From NCBI GenBank assembly GCA_964424355.1, contig CAYRIO010000002.1, forward strand, positions 1 through 64,000: a DNA stretch of 64,000 bases, written 5' to 3'. Numbering within the stretch: the stretch's first letter is position 1; every line of letters begins with the position of its first letter. The notes below the pieces were generated by a model that made no database searches, was not told the DNA's origin, and saw only the letters and a program-made list of their open reading frames with translations. Both the position numbers and the translations under genes were made by a program. Of this stretch, positions 9,050-17,281 are shown piece by piece. This DNA comes from CAZEHS01 sp964424355 (lineage in GTDB: Bacteria > Bacillota > Clostridia > Peptostreptococcales > Acidaminobacteraceae).

Positions 9050-9667
9050 ATGCTAATCAATAAGACTGTAAAAGAATTCGTAGAGGCGACTGCTTCCAGT
9101 GAACCGGTTCCTGGCGGCGGCAGTGTCGCTGCACTGGCTGCATCCATCGCTGCGGCGTTGGGTGAAATGGTAGCGAACCTGACCATTGGCAAGAAAAAAT
9201 ACGCTGAGGTTGAAGAAGAGATGAAAGTCATCTCTGAAAAAATGGCAAGCTGCCGTCAAGTGCTTTTGGAGTACATTGACAAAGACGCTCAGTCCTTCGA
9301 TGAAGTCATGAAAGCTTATGGCATGGCAAAGGATACGGACGAAGAGAAAGCTGCCCGCAGTGCTGCCATTCAGGAAGCCATGAAAGATGCGACAGCGGTT
9401 CCCCTGGCGGTAGCGAAAAGCACCTTCGATCTGATGGCGCCCATCAAAGCGGTTGTCCTGAAAGGGAACAGCAATGCTGTCACTGATGGCGCAGTTGCGG
9501 CTATGATGGCGCGCACAGCGGTATTGGGCGCTCTGTACAATGTGAAGATCAATCTTTCTTCCATTAAAGATACGGATTTCGTCAGCAAAGTGAATGCGGA
9601 TGTAACCCGACTTGAAAAAGAAGTTGTTCAAATTGAACAGGAAATCCTGGCTGCTGTACAAATCTAG
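9050..9667 (+). CDS. fchA: Formimidoyltetrahydrofolate cyclodeaminase
   Basis: 205 residues, a mostly helical protein of the formiminotransferase-cyclodeaminase family. It converts 5-formimino-tetrahydrofolate to 5,10-methenyl-tetrahydrofolate and ammonia, linking histidine breakdown to one-carbon metabolism. The N-terminal glycine-rich pattern SEPVPGGGSVAALAASIAAALGEM and the central LKGNSNAVTDGAVAA are typical. The gene lies 96 bases after hutI with its own GGGAGG site 7 bases before the ATG. The gap contains a 7-bp inverted repeat (gagttct/agaactc), so partial internal control is possible. Confidence 0.92.
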   Translation: MLINKTVKEFVEATASSEPVPGGGSVAALAASIAAALGEMVANLTIGKKKYAEVEEEMKVISEKMASCRQVLLEYIDKDAQSFDEVMKAYGMAKDTDEEKAARSAAIQEAMKDATAVPLAVAKSTFDLMAPIKAVVLKGNSNAVTDGAVAAMMARTAVLGALYNVKINLSSIKDTDFVSKVNADVTRLEKEVVQIEQEILAAVQI

Positions 9668-9717
9668 TCCCCTGTAATTTTACAACTGCATCTGAGGTTG
9701 TCTGCGTGAATACAGTC

Positions 9718-9806
9718 ATGGCGCGGCGGTCTTTCCTTGAATTTCAGTAGGGTCACTGATCTGACCCGGAAAATACGAAACCAAAGGGAAGGAGCGCCGC
9801 GTCGTT
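9718..9806 (+). ncRNA. Candidate structured RNA or large terminator after the hut operon
   Basis: In the 443-base gap between fchA and the next gene, positions 9722-9739 and 9784-9801 form a long stem. It has seven G-C-rich pairs (cgcggcg/cgccgcg), one mismatch, then nine pairs including G-U. It encloses a 44-base loop region that itself holds a perfect hairpin (gggtca/tgaccc). A short T-rich stretch (cgttttgtg) follows. This is more elaborate than an ordinary terminator. I recognise no known riboswitch or ribozyme core. The rest of the gap (9807-10110) is AT-rich and shows nothing I can name beyond a possible TATATT box at 10056-10061. Confidence 0.4.
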
Positions 9807-10110
9807 TTGTGTATACTCACGGGGCATCGGCTTTAACACATCACCGTAGTACAGTGCTATTTGCATGCTTTATTAATTAGAATTCAGCAATCAACAAATT
9901 TTATTAAATCGTATGTTGGGTCACTTTGCTCATTTATTCAGTCAGGACTCTGCCTAGAGCCGCCAAAAAAGAGCTCTCAGTTCCATGCTGTTTAATTCTT
10001 GTCTTTTCATGGTTTTTCAACAAAGAGAATCCGTAGTCAGCGGCTAAAAAATTTGGTATATTGAACAGGAAGGCTGTATGGATTTACAAACACAGCCGGG
10101 AGGGATTCCG

Positions 10111-10953
10111 ATGGCAGAGGTTCGGCTGACTCAGGTTCAGATGGTTGTCACCGACGATAAAGCAGATAATCTCCAGCGGGCTTCTGAACGCATCGGCAGG
10201 GCGGCCAGTCAGGGTTCGGAAATCGTTTGCCTGCCGGAAATGTTCACAACCCCTTATGCCAATGATTTCTTCCCGCGGTTCGCCGAAACAGCGGAGGGGC
10301 CTACGGCAGAAATGCTCTCCAGAGAAGCTCAGAAAAACGGGATTGTCCTGGTAGGCGGTTCTTTTCCGGAATCAGATAGGGGTAAGCTTTATAATACGTC
10401 CCTGACCTTTGGTCCTCAGGGGCAGCTGCTTGCAAAACACCGAAAAATTCACCTGTTTGACGTAGCGATTCAAGGGGAATTCAGTTTCAAGGAATCGGAT
10501 ACCCTGAGTCGGGGTAATGAGATCACCGTGTTCGATACACCGGTTGGTCGCATCGGCGTCGCTATCTGTTTTGATATCCGCTTCCCAGAGTTGTTCAGAC
10601 TGATGGCACTCCAGGGGGCTCGGATCATTCTGGTTCCGGCGGCATTCAACACTGTCACTGGACCGGCACACTGGCACCTGTTGGCCAGAAGTCGGGCCGT
10701 GGACAACCAGATCTACATCGGGCTGACGTCACCGGCTCGGAGCAGCACAGGATTTGAGGCTTATGGCCATACCCTGATCACCGATCCCTGGGGGAATATC
10801 CTCAGTGAGGCAGGAGAGGGAGAGGAATTGGTTGAAAGTGTACTGGACATGGGGTTTCTGGATAAAACCAGAAGGGAACTGCCCCTGCTCAATGCACGCA
10901 GAACGGATTTGTATCAGCTTAACGCGTTAGTCATGTCGCCCAGGCGGCAATGA
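10111..10953 (+). CDS. Nitrilase-superfamily hydrolase, probable omega-amidase
   Basis: 280 residues from the ATG preceded by GGGAGG; an in-frame ATG at 10078 has no such site. The three catalytic residues of the carbon-nitrogen hydrolase family are visible: Glu in CLPEMFTTPY, Lys in KHRKIHLFD and Cys in AICFDIRFPELFR. The pattern FDIRFPE...GPAHWHLLARSRAVDNQ closely resembles Nit2-type omega-amidases, which hydrolyse 2-oxoglutaramate or 2-oxosuccinamate. The aminotransferase gene 25 bases downstream fits a transaminase/omega-amidase pair, but the substrate is inferred only. Confidence 0.82.
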   Translation: MAEVRLTQVQMVVTDDKADNLQRASERIGRAASQGSEIVCLPEMFTTPYANDFFPRFAETAEGPTAEMLSREAQKNGIVLVGGSFPESDRGKLYNTSLTFGPQGQLLAKHRKIHLFDVAIQGEFSFKESDTLSRGNEITVFDTPVGRIGVAICFDIRFPELFRLMALQGARIILVPAAFNTVTGPAHWHLLARSRAVDNQIYIGLTSPARSSTGFEAYGHTLITDPWGNILSEAGEGEELVESVLDMGFLDKTRRELPLLNARRTDLYQLNALVMSPRRQ

Positions 10954-10978
10954 TATATGAAAGAAGGGGGAAGTACAT

Positions 10979-12055
10979 ATGCAAAAGAAGCTTTTCATTC
11001 CCGGCCCGGTAACTGTAAGGGAAGATGTTCTTCAAGCCATGGCGACACAACAGATCGGTCACAGATCCAAGGAGGCTTCTGCACTTCAAAGAGGCATTTC
11101 TGAAAAAATGAGAAAAGTGATGTTCACTGAAAATGTGATTGTCCTGTCCACAACTTCAGGCAGCGGTCTGATGGAAGCGGCGATCCGTTCCTGTACAGCC
11201 AAGCGTGCTGCAGTGTTCTCTGTCGGGGCGTTCGGGGATAGATGGTATAAAATGGCTGTTGCCAATGGCGTACCGGCCGATAAATTCTCATCCACACCAG
11301 GGTTGCCCACAACGCCGGAGATGGTTGAAGAAGCGCTGGCAACCGGCAAGTACGATCTGGTTACCGTAACACACAACGAAACATCCTCAGGCCTCCAAAA
11401 CCCTGTTGCAGCAATCAGTGAAGTTGTAAAAAAATATCCGGATGTGATTTTCTGCGTGGATACCGTCAGCTCCATGGGCGGCGCTAAAATCGAAGTGGAT
11501 GCTTGGGGTATCGATGTGTGCATCACGTCCACACAAAAGTGCTTGGGACTGCCAGCGGGCTTGTCCATCGCATCCGTTTCCGAAAGAGCGTACGAGCGAG
11601 CCAAGACTGTTCCGAACAGAGGACTTTACTTGGATTTGGTTGAGCTCTACGATTTTGTTATTAAAAAGGATCATCAATATCCTTCCACACCATCACTTTC
11701 CCACATGTTCGCTCTTGAGTACCAGCTCACGCAAATCGTTGAAGTTGAAGGCGTTGAGAACAGAATCAAGCGTCATGGCGAGATGGCGGATGTGGTAAGA
11801 GCCTGGGCTAAAAAATATTTCGATATTTTCCCTGCTGCCGGCTATGAGTCGAACACGCTTACCGTTGTCAAGAACACAAGAGGGATCAGCGTTTCGGACC
11901 TCAACAAGGAGCTTGGCAAGCGCGGCTACGAAATCGCCAACGGCTACGGAGATAACAAGGACATCACCTTCCGGATTGCCCACATGGCAGATGCATCCAT
12001 GCAGGATATCAATGATCTTCTGGCTACGATCAATGAGATCCTTGGCCTTAAATAG
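10979..12055 (+). CDS. Class V aminotransferase (possible phosphoserine or serine-pyruvate type)
   Basis: 358 residues, PLP-dependent fold type I, class V. Family motifs include the opening FIPGPVTVREDVLQAM, HRSKEA, SGSGLMEA, the cofactor Asp in VDTVSSMGG and the Schiff-base Lys (about residue 187) in STQKCLGLPAG. Members of this branch act as alanine-glyoxylate, serine-pyruvate or, in some archaea and thermophiles, phosphoserine aminotransferases. Because serA follows, a role as the phosphoserine transaminase of serine synthesis is the best inference. GGGGG lies about 8 bases before the ATG. Confidence 0.85.
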   Translation: MQKKLFIPGPVTVREDVLQAMATQQIGHRSKEASALQRGISEKMRKVMFTENVIVLSTTSGSGLMEAAIRSCTAKRAAVFSVGAFGDRWYKMAVANGVPADKFSSTPGLPTTPEMVEEALATGKYDLVTVTHNETSSGLQNPVAAISEVVKKYPDVIFCVDTVSSMGGAKIEVDAWGIDVCITSTQKCLGLPAGLSIASVSERAYERAKTVPNRGLYLDLVELYDFVIKKDHQYPSTPSLSHMFALEYQLTQIVEVEGVENRIKRHGEMADVVRAWAKKYFDIFPAAGYESNTLTVVKNTRGISVSDLNKELGKRGYEIANGYGDNKDITFRIAHMADASMQDINDLLATINEILGLK

Positions 12056-12153
12056 CAAAACCTGGCGCTAACGCACCGCTGACCACCTAGAGTCTGGCGG
12101 GCGAACCTGTTGTGAGAAACAGAGCGATGCTTCACCCCTGAGAAAGAGAGGAA

Positions 12154-13068
12154 TTGAAATTGCGGAGAATTTTGGCGAATGACGGTTTGGAAAGCATGGC
12201 GGTTAAAGTCCTGACTGAAAAAGGTTTTGAAGTGGTGACAGACCATTACGACGTGCCTGAGCTTAAAGAAAAACTGCAGGGCTTCGATGCCTTGATTGTC
12301 CGCTCGGCCACGAAGGTTCGGAAAGAAGTCATCGATGCCGCTGCGGGCAGCAAATTGAAACTGGTGATCCGTGCAGGTGTCGGCGTGGACAACATCGATG
12401 TGGATTACGCTCAGGAAGCTGGGATTGAAGTCCGCAATACCCCCAATGCCAGCAGTGATTCTGTGGCAGAACTGGCTCTGGCCCACATGCTGGTACTGGC
12501 TCGCCACCTGCATCATTCCAATGTCACCATGAAAAAGGGTGAATGGAACAAGAAGCACTACCAAGGCACGGAGCTCAATGGCAAAACCCTTGGTTTTATC
12601 GGCTTTGGGCGGATTGCTAAATCATTGGCGAAGAAAGCCAGTGCCCTGGGGATGAGCATCATCTACCATGATCTGATTCCGGCAAAAGGCATGGATGAAT
12701 TCAAATTCGTATCTTTTGAAACCGTTTTGGAGCAAGCCGATTTCCTGAGCCTGCATATTCCGTTTACGCCCGAGCAGGGAGCCGTAATCGGCGAAAAGGA
12801 ACTGGCCACAATGAAAAGCACCGCTTACATCATCAACACCGCCCGTGGGGGAATCGTTGATGAGAAGGCCTTGGTGGCTGCCCTGGATGCAGGGATCATC
12901 GCCGGCGCCGCGCTGGATGTGTTCATCCTGGAGCCAACGAAGGATGAAGCGATCCTGAACCATCCGAAGATATCCCTCACACCACACGTGGGCGCTTCTA
13001 CGGATGAGGCACAAGAGCGGATTGGCGCAGAAGTTGTTCAAACTGTCTTGGATTTTTTTCAAGCATAA
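12154..13068 (+). CDS. serA: D-3-phosphoglycerate dehydrogenase (short form)
   Basis: About 304 residues, a D-2-hydroxyacid dehydrogenase with the NAD-binding GFIGFGRIAKSLAKKA, catalytic Arg in NTARGGIVDEKALV and the His/Glu pair (ILEPTKDEA...TPHVGAST). It lacks the C-terminal ACT/ASB regulatory domains of long SerA, so feedback by serine through that route is unlikely. There is no ATG in range. The start is TTG at 12154 or, with better spacing from GAGAGG, TTG at 12160. It lies between a class V aminotransferase and a DUF1015 gene, an arrangement fitting phosphorylated serine synthesis. Glycerate or other hydroxyacid dehydrogenase activity is an alternative. Confidence 0.85.
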   Translation: MKLRRILANDGLESMAVKVLTEKGFEVVTDHYDVPELKEKLQGFDALIVRSATKVRKEVIDAAAGSKLKLVIRAGVGVDNIDVDYAQEAGIEVRNTPNASSDSVAELALAHMLVLARHLHHSNVTMKKGEWNKKHYQGTELNGKTLGFIGFGRIAKSLAKKASALGMSIIYHDLIPAKGMDEFKFVSFETVLEQADFLSLHIPFTPEQGAVIGEKELATMKSTAYIINTARGGIVDEKALVAALDAGIIAGAALDVFILEPTKDEAILNHPKISLTPHVGASTDEAQERIGAEVVQTVLDFFQA

Positions 13069-13086
13069 GATAATCAGGAGGAAACC

Positions 13087-14337
13087 ATGGCTATTGTAAG
13101 ACCATTTAAAGGCGTCCGACCCAATCCGGGTCTGGAAGAGAAAGTCGCATGCCTGCCCTACGATGTTATGAACCGGGCTGAAGCGAAAGTGATGGCTGAA
13201 GGAAATCCGTTCTCATACTTGCATGTATGCCGTTCAGAAATTGATCTGGACGATTCTGTAGGAGCTTACGAGCCCTTGGTATACGAAACTGCCCGAAAAA
13301 ATCTGGACCAGATGCAGAAAGACGGCACGCTGATCCAGGATGGCCAACCCATTTACTACATTTACCGTCAGCTGATGAATGGCCGGGTTCAGACGGGGAT
13401 CGTGGCGACTGTGAGCATTGATGAGTACCAAGAGGACATCATCAAAAAGCATGAGTTCACCCGCCCTGAAAAAGAAGTGGACCGGATCAATAACTTTGAT
13501 GTGTGTGATGCCCATACAGAGCCGGTATTCCTGTCATACCGACGCAGCGACGAGATCAACCTGATCGTCAATGACTGGATCAAATTCCACATGCCTACGT
13601 ACAACTTCAACTCCGTGGACGGGATCACCCATATCCTGTGGCCTTTGGATGATGCAAGTATCGTAGAACGGCTCCAGAAGCTGTTCGGCGGCATTAAGTA
13701 CCTGTACATTGCAGATGGTCACCACCGCAGCGCATCCTCTGTCAAAGTGGGCCTGAAGCGTCGGGAAGAGAACCCGAATTTCACCGGCGAAGAGGAGTTC
13801 AATTTCTTCATGGCGGTCATTTTCCCAGATGAAGACCTTTTCATCATGGATTACAACCGCGTTGTGAAGGATCTGAACGGTTATACGAAAGTTGAGTTCA
13901 TGGATAAGATCGAAGAGAAGTTCACTGTGGAGAAGAAAGGTTCCGCAGAGCCCTTCAAACCCATGGAGCGCCGCACCTTCGGCATGCATCTGGATGGCGA
14001 GTGGTACAAATTGACCATCAAGAAGGGCTTCTTTAACCCTGCTGATCCCGTAGAGCGTCTGGATGTATCCATCCTTCAACGGAACCTGCTGGAGCCGATT
14101 CTTGGCATTGTAAACCCACGGACAGACAAACGGATTGATTTTGTCGGCGGAATCCGCGGTTTGAAAGAGCTGGAGCGTCGCTGCACCGTTGACATGAAAG
14201 TGGCCTTCTCCATGTATCCCACCACCATGGACGACCTGCTTTCCATCGCTGATGCCGGAGAAGTCATGCCGCCCAAGAGCACTTGGTTTGAGCCGAAACT
14301 GGCAAGCGGGCTGTTCCTGCACAAAATGAACGACTAA
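13087..14337 (+). CDS. DUF1015 family protein
   Basis: 416 residues. The opening RPFKGVRPNPGLEEKVACLPYDVM and the central YIADGHHRSASS (about residues 207-216) identify the DUF1015 family. The DGHHR box resembles the motif of ParB/SerK-like serine kinases, which bind nucleotide and phosphorylate free serine or phosphoserine-related substrates; that link is my inference. The gene is last in the aminotransferase-serA cluster (19 bases after serA, with AGGAGG) and ends in a strong terminator, so a role in serine or phosphoserine metabolism is likely. No signal peptide or membrane segment is seen. Confidence 0.8.
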   Translation: MAIVRPFKGVRPNPGLEEKVACLPYDVMNRAEAKVMAEGNPFSYLHVCRSEIDLDDSVGAYEPLVYETARKNLDQMQKDGTLIQDGQPIYYIYRQLMNGRVQTGIVATVSIDEYQEDIIKKHEFTRPEKEVDRINNFDVCDAHTEPVFLSYRRSDEINLIVNDWIKFHMPTYNFNSVDGITHILWPLDDASIVERLQKLFGGIKYLYIADGHHRSASSVKVGLKRREENPNFTGEEEFNFFMAVIFPDEDLFIMDYNRVVKDLNGYTKVEFMDKIEEKFTVEKKGSAEPFKPMERRTFGMHLDGEWYKLTIKKGFFNPADPVERLDVSILQRNLLEPILGIVNPRTDKRIDFVGGIRGLKELERRCTVDMKVAFSMYPTTMDDLLSIADAGEVMPPKSTWFEPKLASGLFLHKMND

Positions 14338-14349
14338 GTCATACAAAGC

Positions 14350-14383
14350 GAGGACGAGATTGCTAGGCGATCTCGTCCTTTTT
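14350..14383 (+). terminator. Terminator of the serine cluster
   Basis: Stem aggacgagat / atctcgtcct with a short loop followed by TTTTT, 13 bases after the DUF1015 stop. Confidence 0.9.
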
Positions 14384-14449
14384 GCGTGGCAAAGGGCACT
14401 TTATTCCGGTGAAAATCTCAGTTTTGCCCTGTACCCCAGAGCACGTACA

Positions 14450-14458
14450 TGTTATAAT
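14450..14458 (+). promoter_or_regulatory. Extended -10 promoter for the glycine riboswitch transcript
   Basis: TGTTATAAT is a full extended -10 element. No convincing -35 box lies at the usual distance. It would start the transcript about 60 bases before the aptamer core. Confidence 0.5.
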
Positions 14459-14489
14459 GACTAAAATTCATGTTAAGCCGGGTGAAGCG

Positions 14490-14677
14490 TGCGGAAGCGG
14501 AAGCAACCGTACGGGGACGGGCCTCTGGAGAGACTCTTTTAAGAGCACCGACGGGGAAACTCACGAACAGTGGGGAAACTCTCAGGTAAAAGGACAGGGG
14601 ATTAAGTGCAGGCCAATCATCAAATGGCTTTTCTGTGCTATTTCCGTAAACCCATTCTCATTCAGAATGGGTTTTTC
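14490..14677 (+). promoter_or_regulatory. Single-aptamer glycine riboswitch with intrinsic terminator
   Basis: The aptamer core at 14522-14600 shows GGAGAGACTC, CACCGACGGGGAAAC, then GGGGAAACTCTCAGGTAAAAGGACAGGG, the conserved blocks of the glycine aptamer. P1 can form between cctct (14522) and agggg (14596). Only one full aptamer is present. A 7-pair hairpin (cgtgcgg/ccgtacg) sits just upstream where a partner or 'ghost' element would be. A terminator follows at 14648-14677 (aaacccattct / agaatgggttt plus T run), so glycine probably controls transcription of the ACT and UPF0210 genes. Confidence 0.85.
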
Positions 14678-14717
14678 TATGGCCAAAATCAAACTATCTG
14701 ATTGAGGAGGGAACACC

Positions 14718-14987
14718 ATGAAAGCAGTGATTACAGTAATGGGCAAGGATCGAAAGGGCATTATCGCGAAGGTGGCAACGGTGCTGTCGGAATCAGGGGC
14801 CAACATCGATGATATCAGCCAGACCATCATGCAGGGAATTTTCACCATGGTGATGCTGGTGGATCTGGAATCTCTGGAAGTGAGTTTCGGTGAGCTGCAG
14901 GAGAGTCTGCAGGCCTGTGCACTGGCGCTTGGGATGGAAATACGGGTGCAGCGGGAAGAAATTTTTACAGCCATGCATCAGGTTTAG
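14718..14987 (+). CDS. ACT domain protein, UPF0237 family (GcvR-like)
   Basis: 89 residues, a single ACT domain (MKAVITVMGKDRKGIIAKVATVLSESGANIDDISQTIM). Its nearest named relatives are the ACT repeats of GcvR, the regulator of the glycine cleavage system. ACT domains bind amino acids at subunit interfaces. It lies downstream of a glycine riboswitch and 33 bases before the UPF0210 gene, its usual neighbour in Gram-positive bacteria. A glycine-sensing role is therefore plausible, though not proven. GGAGG lies 8 bases before the ATG. Confidence 0.88.
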   Translation: MKAVITVMGKDRKGIIAKVATVLSESGANIDDISQTIMQGIFTMVMLVDLESLEVSFGELQESLQACALALGMEIRVQREEIFTAMHQV

Positions 14988-15020
14988 AGCCAGTAGAGTT
15001 GACTACAAGGAGGCGGACAC

Positions 15021-16379
15021 GTGCTTACAATAAGAAACATCACTGAAACGTTGGAAATGTTTGAAGAACAGAAGCTCGATATACGGACGGTAACCATGGG
15101 GATCTCCCTGATGGACTGCGGGGACAGTGACGGAAAAAAGCTGTGCCAGCGGATTTATGAGAAAATTACCCGGTGTGCAGAACGCCTGGTGCCGGAAGCC
15201 GAAGCGATTGAGAGGGAATTTGGAATCCCGATCATCCACAAGCGAATCTCGGTGACCCCGATCGGCATGCTGGCAGGGACCTCCAGCGAGGACGTGACGC
15301 TGGAAATCGCCAAAACTTTAGATCGGGCCGGAAAAACGGTGGGCGTCAATTTCATCGGCGGATTTTCAGCCTTGGTGCACAAGGGATTCACGGTTGGAGA
15401 CCACCGGCTGATTCGCAGTATCCCAGAGGCTCTGGCGACAACCGATATCGTGTGCTCGTCAGTCAATGTGGCGACCACCCGGGCGGGGATGAACATGGAT
15501 GCGATTCGGGAAATGGGCTATGTGGTGAAGCGGGCAGCGGAGCTGACGAAGGATCGTGACAGCATCGGCTGCGCCAAGCTGGTTATTTTTTCGAATGCGG
15601 TGGAGGACAACCCCTTTATGGCCGGGGCATTCCATGGAACCGGGGAAGCGGATACCACCATCAACGTCGGGGTCAGCGGGCCGGGAGTCATCAAGGTAGC
15701 CCTGGAAGGGGTTCGCGGCGCCTCCTTCGATGAGGTGTCAGAAACCATCAAGAAGGCGGCCTTCAAGGTGACGCGCATGGGGGAACTGGTTGCCCGTGAA
15801 GCCTCCCGCAGGCTTGCGGTCCCCTATGGCATCGTCGATCTTTCCCTGGCACCGACGCCGGAGGTAGGCGACAGCGTGGCGCGGATTCTGGAGGAAATGG
15901 GGCTGGAGGTGTGCGGAACCCACGGAACCACTGCGGCGCTGGCCATGCTGAACGATGCGGTTAAAAAAGGCGGCGCCATGGCATCCTCTCATGTGGGGGG
16001 GCTCAGTGGGGCGTTTATCCCGGTCAGTGAGGACGAGGGCATGATCGCCGCTGTTGAGAAGGGGGTTCTGACCATCGACAAGCTGGAGGCGATGACCTGC
16101 GTCTGCTCAGTGGGTCTGGATATGATCGCCATCCCCGGAGATACGCCGGCGGAGACGATCTCTGCCATGATTGCCGATGAAGCGGCGATCGGCATGATCA
16201 ATGGAAAAACAACAGCGGTTCGGGTGATTCCGGTCCATGGCAAAGGCGTTGGTGATTCGGTGGAGTTCGGCGGCCTCCTGGGCAGGGCGCCCATCATGCC
16301 GGTGCACACGGCTTCATCCAAGGCGTTTGTCGATCGCGGCGGTCGGATTCCGGCCCCCATCCATAGTCTCCGGAACTGA
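15021..16379 (+). CDS. UPF0210 (DUF711) family protein, PFL-like fold
   Basis: 452 residues starting at GTG, with AGGAGG upstream (aaggaggcggacac). Family features: TVTMGISLMDC near the N-terminus, KRISVTPIGML, GGFSALVHKGFT, and a glycine-rich C-terminal part (MINGKTTAVRVIPVHGKGVGD). The family is structurally related to pyruvate formate-lyase-type barrels, but its reaction is unknown. It is co-transcribed with the ACT gene behind the glycine riboswitch, which suggests a function in glycine or one-carbon metabolism. No membrane segments are seen. Confidence 0.88.
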   Translation: MLTIRNITETLEMFEEQKLDIRTVTMGISLMDCGDSDGKKLCQRIYEKITRCAERLVPEAEAIEREFGIPIIHKRISVTPIGMLAGTSSEDVTLEIAKTLDRAGKTVGVNFIGGFSALVHKGFTVGDHRLIRSIPEALATTDIVCSSVNVATTRAGMNMDAIREMGYVVKRAAELTKDRDSIGCAKLVIFSNAVEDNPFMAGAFHGTGEADTTINVGVSGPGVIKVALEGVRGASFDEVSETIKKAAFKVTRMGELVAREASRRLAVPYGIVDLSLAPTPEVGDSVARILEEMGLEVCGTHGTTAALAMLNDAVKKGGAMASSHVGGLSGAFIPVSEDEGMIAAVEKGVLTIDKLEAMTCVCSVGLDMIAIPGDTPAETISAMIADEAAIGMINGKTTAVRVIPVHGKGVGDSVEFGGLLGRAPIMPVHTASSKAFVDRGGRIPAPIHSLRN

Positions 16380-16399
16380 TCAAAGCTTCGGTTGCACGC

Positions 16400-16447
16400 A
16401 AAAAATCTGCCATCAGGATATCAAATGCCTGGAGGCAGATTTTTTAT
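16400..16447. terminator. Bidirectional terminator
   Basis: Hairpin aaaaatctgcc...ggcagattttt between the UPF0210 gene (plus) and the small membrane protein gene (minus). A/T runs lie on both sides, so it can serve both convergent units. Confidence 0.88.
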
Positions 16448-16452
16448 GGGGG

Positions 16453-16677
16453 TCACTCCGCGTACCGTGCGAATATCGCATATCCCAGCACCAGGGGGCC
16501 GGCAACCAATAAGACCTTGATCAGCTCCACTGCTGCGGCCAGGCTGGCTTCCGTCACGGTGAAATTCCCAGTGTAAAAGGTCTTGAGGTAATGGATTTCC
16601 TGCACGGAATGAAAAGCAACGGCGGCGATGACCGCCGTGATGAGCAAACCAACAATCAGTTTCACACGATTCTTCAT
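16453..16677 (-). CDS. Small two-helix membrane protein
   Basis: 74 residues from the ATG preceded by AAAGGAGG; upstream in-frame starts lack a site. Two hydrophobic helices (VKLIVGLLITAVIAAVAF and LIKVLLVAGPLVLGYAIF) flank a polar stretch. No family recognised. It is 27 bases downstream of msrB on the same strand and probably co-transcribed. Confidence 0.65.
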   Translation of the reverse strand: MKNRVKLIVGLLITAVIAAVAFHSVQEIHYLKTFYTGNFTVTEASLAAAVELIKVLLVAGPLVLGYAIFARYAE

Positions 16678-16704
16678 GGGATCACCCTCCTTTGGCACAG
16701 GATC

Positions 16705-17172
16705 TCAGCCTTTCTCCCCAAACAGCACCAGGAATTCGCCATAGCCTTCCTTCTCCAGATCGGCGACGGGGATGAAGCGCAGGGAAGCGCTGTTGATACA
16801 GTACCGCAGGCCGCCGCGCTCCTTGGGCCCGTCAGTGAAAACATGGCCCAGGTGGCTGTCTCCGGACCGGCTGCGAACCTCGACCCGGACCATTCCGTGG
16901 GTCAGATCCTTCAGCTCCTTGATTCCCTCAGGATCGATGGGCTCGGTGAAGCTGGGCCAGCCGCAGTTGGAGTCGAATTTTTCAAGGGATGTGAACAGGG
17001 GTTCTCCGGTGACGATATCCACATAAAGCCCTTCGGCGGTGTTGTCCCAGTAGCCCTCTGAAAAGGGGCGCTCCGTAGCCGCGTTCTGTGTAACCGCGTA
17101 CTGCAGGTCATTCAGTTTTTTTCGCAGAACCTCATCCGAGGGCTTTTGATACGTCTCAGAATTCACTTTCAT
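16705..17172 (-). CDS. msrB: Peptide-methionine (R)-S-oxide reductase
   Basis: 155 residues. It reduces methionine-R-sulfoxide in proteins. Family motifs are clear: GYWDNTAEGLYVD, SNCGWPSF (resolving Cys), HLGHVFTDGP, and GLRYCINSASLRF with the catalytic Cys. The four zinc-binding Cys of most MsrB proteins are absent: where CxxC is expected the sequence reads VRSRSGDSHLGHVF, and the N-terminal CxxC is also missing. It is therefore the zinc-free form. AAGGAGG lies 8 bases before the chosen ATG; an upstream ATG at 17226 has no such support. Confidence 0.93.
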   Translation of the reverse strand: MKVNSETYQKPSDEVLRKKLNDLQYAVTQNAATERPFSEGYWDNTAEGLYVDIVTGEPLFTSLEKFDSNCGWPSFTEPIDPEGIKELKDLTHGMVRVEVRSRSGDSHLGHVFTDGPKERGGLRYCINSASLRFIPVADLEKEGYGEFLVLFGEKG

Positions 17173-17281
17173 GGGGCATTCCTCCTTGGTCCATTGATAC
17201 CCGGATGAAAGGAAAAACCGACACAAATCCGACCCGGGGAATAAGAATTAAAAATATCTTTTCCTTCCTTCTAAACAAGAG

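Noticed and set aside
9750..9785. Hammerhead ribozyme core in the gap after fchA
   Set aside because: CTGAT and CGAAAC occur, but the CTGANGA box and the required order of stems are not present.
12056..12153. Possible riboswitch before serA
   Set aside because: Some short inverted repeats exist, but no known core motif, terminator or clear stem was found.
16705..17172. MsrB as a selenoprotein
   Set aside because: The catalytic position is an ordinary Cys codon and there is no in-frame TGA.
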